DNA of 16,859 bases from JAYEHK01 sp034659475 (GTDB lineage: Bacteria; Bacillota; Syntrophomonadia; Syntrophomonadales; Syntrophomonadaceae), in contig JAYEHK010000089.1 of the NCBI GenBank assembly GCA_034659475.1, forward strand, positions 1-16,859. Direction: 5' to 3'. Within the stretch, counting starts at the first letter, position 1. Every line of letters starts with the position of its first letter. A program made the translations under genes and the position numbers. The notes under the pieces were generated by a model. It saw only the letters and a list, made by a program, of their open reading frames with translations. It was not told the DNA's origin and made no database searches. Shown here in pieces: positions 15,366 through 16,859 of this stretch.

Positions 15366-15441
15366 TCACCAATCTTTCAAACTTTTAAGTAGCGGAGTGA
15401 TGAAAAACCTTATTTTTTCAAATCTTAACCGCATTTTTGTA

Positions 15442-15770
15442 TTACTCATTGGGTTTGAGTTTTGTAGTTTTATTTCTCGGACTCAACAAACCATAATGGC
15501 GTATTTTAGTAAATCCCCGAGGCAATACATAAATAAGGAAACGGCGAATAAATTCATCCGCGGTTAAAGTCATGGCTTTTTGTTTGTTGTTGTCCTTGTA
15601 GTCACGCTATTTACAACATTTTACAGCGACCAGCGGGAACAATACAATGAATATGCGGAGGTTCTGCAATTTTCAATAGCACGCATAGTTTTTAATTGAT
15701 TTGGTAAAAGGCTGTGGTTGAGTCTATATGTTTCTCCATATTGAGCAAAAATATCTTGTAATTCAGCCAT
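15442..15770 (-). pseudogene. IS91-family transposase reduced to three ordered segments
   Basis: Three collinear pieces of one transposase remain. (1) 15770-15654 is the N-terminus MAELQDIFAQYGETYRLNHS and then KTMRAIENCRTSA, up to the edge of the zinc-binding region. (2) 15655-15629 is HIHCIVPAG, the HUH motif of the Y2 replication-type transposase, in another frame. (3) 15606-15442 is RDYKDNNKQKAMTLTADEFI then RRFLIYVLPRGFTKIRHYGL, the conserved C-terminal part, ending KPNE-stop. Between 2 and 3 the frame contains TAG. The catalytic tyrosines, zinc ligands and the last part of the usual C-terminus are missing, so about 110 of roughly 370-400 codons survive. The start ATG overlaps the recombinase stop (ATGGCTGA). 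Confidence 0.85.
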
Positions 15771-16403
15771 TTGAAGAAACCGATGAACTGTAATAGGTGA
15801 GGGAGTTGTCAAGCGGGCTTTTAATGTCTGAAGTTATATTAGCAAGGTGCAAATAAATTGTCGTGGACTGGATGCTGCTATGACCGAGCAGTTCTTTAAT
15901 CTGCAATAGAGTGGCACCGTCTTCAAGTAAATGTGTAGCAAACGCATATTTTCAGAATCAATATGTTGTATTTTTAATGCTGCTGCTTCACTTACACGTA
16001 ACCCTGAGCCATATATCACCGCCAGCATTGCCTTGTGTTTTATGTTTTGGCAACTCTCAATAATTGAGGATACTTCTTCTCTCGTCAAGACTTCTGGAAG
16101 TGTTTTCCGTTTCTTTTGGCGTGGAATTTGAAGATAATTTAGATTTCGATTAAATGTTACTGCGAAGAGAAAACGTATGGCTGCACTGTAGGTATTCACA
16201 GTTGAGGGTGCAACTTTTTTCTCATTAATCAAATGCCATAAAAAATTACGGATATCATGTTCATCCAGCTCTTCTGCCGGTCGGTTACAATACTCAAGAA
16301 AAATCCGTGCATTTAGTGTATAGCTTTCTAGTGTGTTTTTTGACAGTCCTCGAAGCTGGATATCTTCTTTCATCCGCTGTAAAATCTGTTCTTTGTTTTC
16401 CAT
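15763..16403 (-). pseudogene. Tyrosine recombinase (XerD/phage-integrase type) with internal deletion
   Basis: The N-terminal SAM-like core-binding domain is complete: EDIQLRGLSKNTLESYTLNA, then RNFLWHLINEKKVAPSTVNTYSAAIRFLF (in order). The catalytic domain begins LPEVLTREEVSSII and has the first catalytic arginine in GSGLRVSEAAALK. After HIDSENMR (about 15943) the frame breaks. One frame over, the sequence resumes FATHLLEDGATLLQIKELLG, HSSIQSTTIYLHLANI, which holds the late histidine and the nucleophilic tyrosine. The block between, including the beta-strand lysine and the HxxR motif, about 60-70 residues, is gone. Start ATG 16403 has AAGGGGAT upstream. The true end is TGA at 15763-15765, overlapping the IS91 transposase start. 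It is inactive as a recombinase. Confidence 0.9.
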
Positions 16404-16413
16404 CTTGTAATCC

Positions 16414-16456
16414 CCTTAAAATTTATTTGCAGTGGCACTGCATACTAATTTTAAGG
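16414..16456. repeat. 43-bp interrupted palindrome before the recombinase gene
   Basis: CCTTAAAATT (16414-16423) pairs with AATTTTAAGG (16447-16456), and inside it GCAGTG (16429-16434) pairs with CACTGC (16436-16441). It spans the leader and part of the ribosome site of the recombinase gene. It could be a recombinase binding site, an operator, or an element-end hairpin. Confidence 0.6.
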
Positions 16457-16559
16457 TACTTACAGACGGACTAAAAAGCGTCATGATTATTTTGAAGTTA
16501 TAATAGATCTAGATCGTTCGTCTTTACCACCGCGATAGCGGTTTAGTTCAAAGCGGAAT

Positions 16560-16575
16560 ATGCAAAGCTTTGCAT
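16560..16575. repeat. 16-bp perfect palindrome
   Basis: ATGCAAAGCTTTGCAT is fully self-complementary. It lies 2 bp from the end of the reverse transcriptase relic, close to an ACCGC/GCGGT hairpin at about 16529-16542. The role is unknown. Confidence 0.55.
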
Positions 16576-16577
16576 TT

Positions 16578-16859
16578 CCCACCCTGAGGTACGCCTTTTT
16601 TTGCCATTGGCTTTAAGAATTTGTTTCAGCAAGTGCATGATTTTATCATCATTGATTCTTTTGGCTACTTTTTCTAGCAATTTGTGATGCCTGACGTTAT
16701 CGAAGTATGCTTTTAAATCTAAATCTATTACTGATGTCTTTGAAACTTACTCCGTCTATTCCCGGGGCTCCATTGTTGGCTTTGGCTTGTCGATATGCTT
16801 CTTCTAGTGTTTCAATCTTGCATACATGCACATATAGCCCCCAGAAACGCCAGCTTGGT
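16578..16859 (-). pseudogene. Group II intron reverse transcriptase (LtrA-type), fragment
   Basis: From the window edge the minus strand reads PSWRFWGLYVHVCKIETLEE and then AYRQAKANNGAPGIDGVSFKDI, the RT-0/RT-1 region of group II intron-encoded proteins. At about 16731 the frame shifts after a deletion and resumes VIDLDLKAYFDNVRHHKLL then EKVAKRINDDKIMHLLKQIL, covering RT-3. An extra A in the seven-A run at 16596-16602 breaks KKGVPQGG. Just after PQGG (16578) the similarity ends, before the YxDD catalytic block. At least three lesions are visible, and no intron domain V was found. The 5' end and any intron RNA upstream are outside the window. Confidence 0.88.

Larger units (their letters stand above)
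15442..16456 (-). mobile_element. Decayed IS91-type module: tyrosine recombinase plus Y2 transposase
   Basis: A tyrosine recombinase gene and an IS91-type transposase overlap by 8 nt in the order seen in firmicute IS91-like elements that carry a companion integrase. Both have lost internal blocks. Precise element ends could not be set. The 43-bp palindrome at 16414-16456 lies just before the recombinase start and might belong to the element. Confidence 0.65.

Noticed and set aside
15581..15693. Plus-strand frame with a hydrophobic stretch followed by FYSDQREQYNEYAEVLQF, looking like a membrane protein.
   Set aside because: The opposite strand of the same bases encodes well-conserved IS91 transposase segments (HIHCIVPAG, RDYKDNNKQK), so this is an antisense shadow.

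Overview
The window looks like a chromosomal segment of a low-to-moderate-GC, Gram-positive-type, probably spore-forming anaerobe of the Bacillota (Clostridia or Negativicutes). The evidence is strong purine-rich Shine-Dalgarno sites before most genes, a Spo0E-like reading frame, an S-layer-homology (SLH) remnant, a VanW-family protein, a PRC-barrel protein, a DUF1002 relic, a lipoprotein with a classical lipobox, and clostridial-type IS66, IS91 and group II intron relics. The genus cannot be fixed from the sequence alone. No tRNA, rRNA or CRISPR array was seen.

Layout. 1-2310 (minus strand): three envelope genes, namely the N-terminal part of a secreted YhgE/Pip-like surface protein, a six-helix membrane protein, and a small four-helix 'phage holin family 4' (YvlD-type) protein. 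2311-2976: non-coding sequence with strong hairpins, then the C-terminal stub of an IS66 transposase, bracketed by an exact 18-bp inverted repeat whose right copy lies inside the next gene. 2998-4626 (minus): a two-domain lipoprotein with a good promoter. 5043-7927 (minus): two broken genes, a DUF1002 relic with nonsense codons and a large GLUG-repeat/CFI-box surface protein with a single-base frameshift and a REP-like doublet over its 5' end. 8209-10198 (plus): intact prfC (release factor 3) and a small unknown gene, each with its own terminator. 10376-12130 (minus): a Spo0E-like frame interrupted by TAG, an intact pyridoxamine-phosphate-oxidase-like flavoprotein, and a VCBS-repeat surface protein fragment joined out of frame to an SLH tail. 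12135-15100 (minus): three apparently intact genes (VanW, PRC-barrel, membrane-anchored TPR-like), of which the first two overlap. 15269-16859: decayed mobile and foreign DNA, comprising a ComM/YifB scrap, a gutted IS91-type transposase with its companion tyrosine recombinase, and a group II intron reverse transcriptase relic.

The intact genes are mainly envelope functions plus one translation factor. About nine loci are broken, by point nonsense changes, one- or two-base indels, clean internal deletions and out-of-frame joins. No complete new defence or mobile system is visible. The best leads are the TPR/PRC-barrel/VanW cluster, the duplicated-domain lipoprotein, the REP doublet at the surface-protein gene, the amber-interrupted Spo0E frame, and the exact inverted repeat around the IS66 stub.
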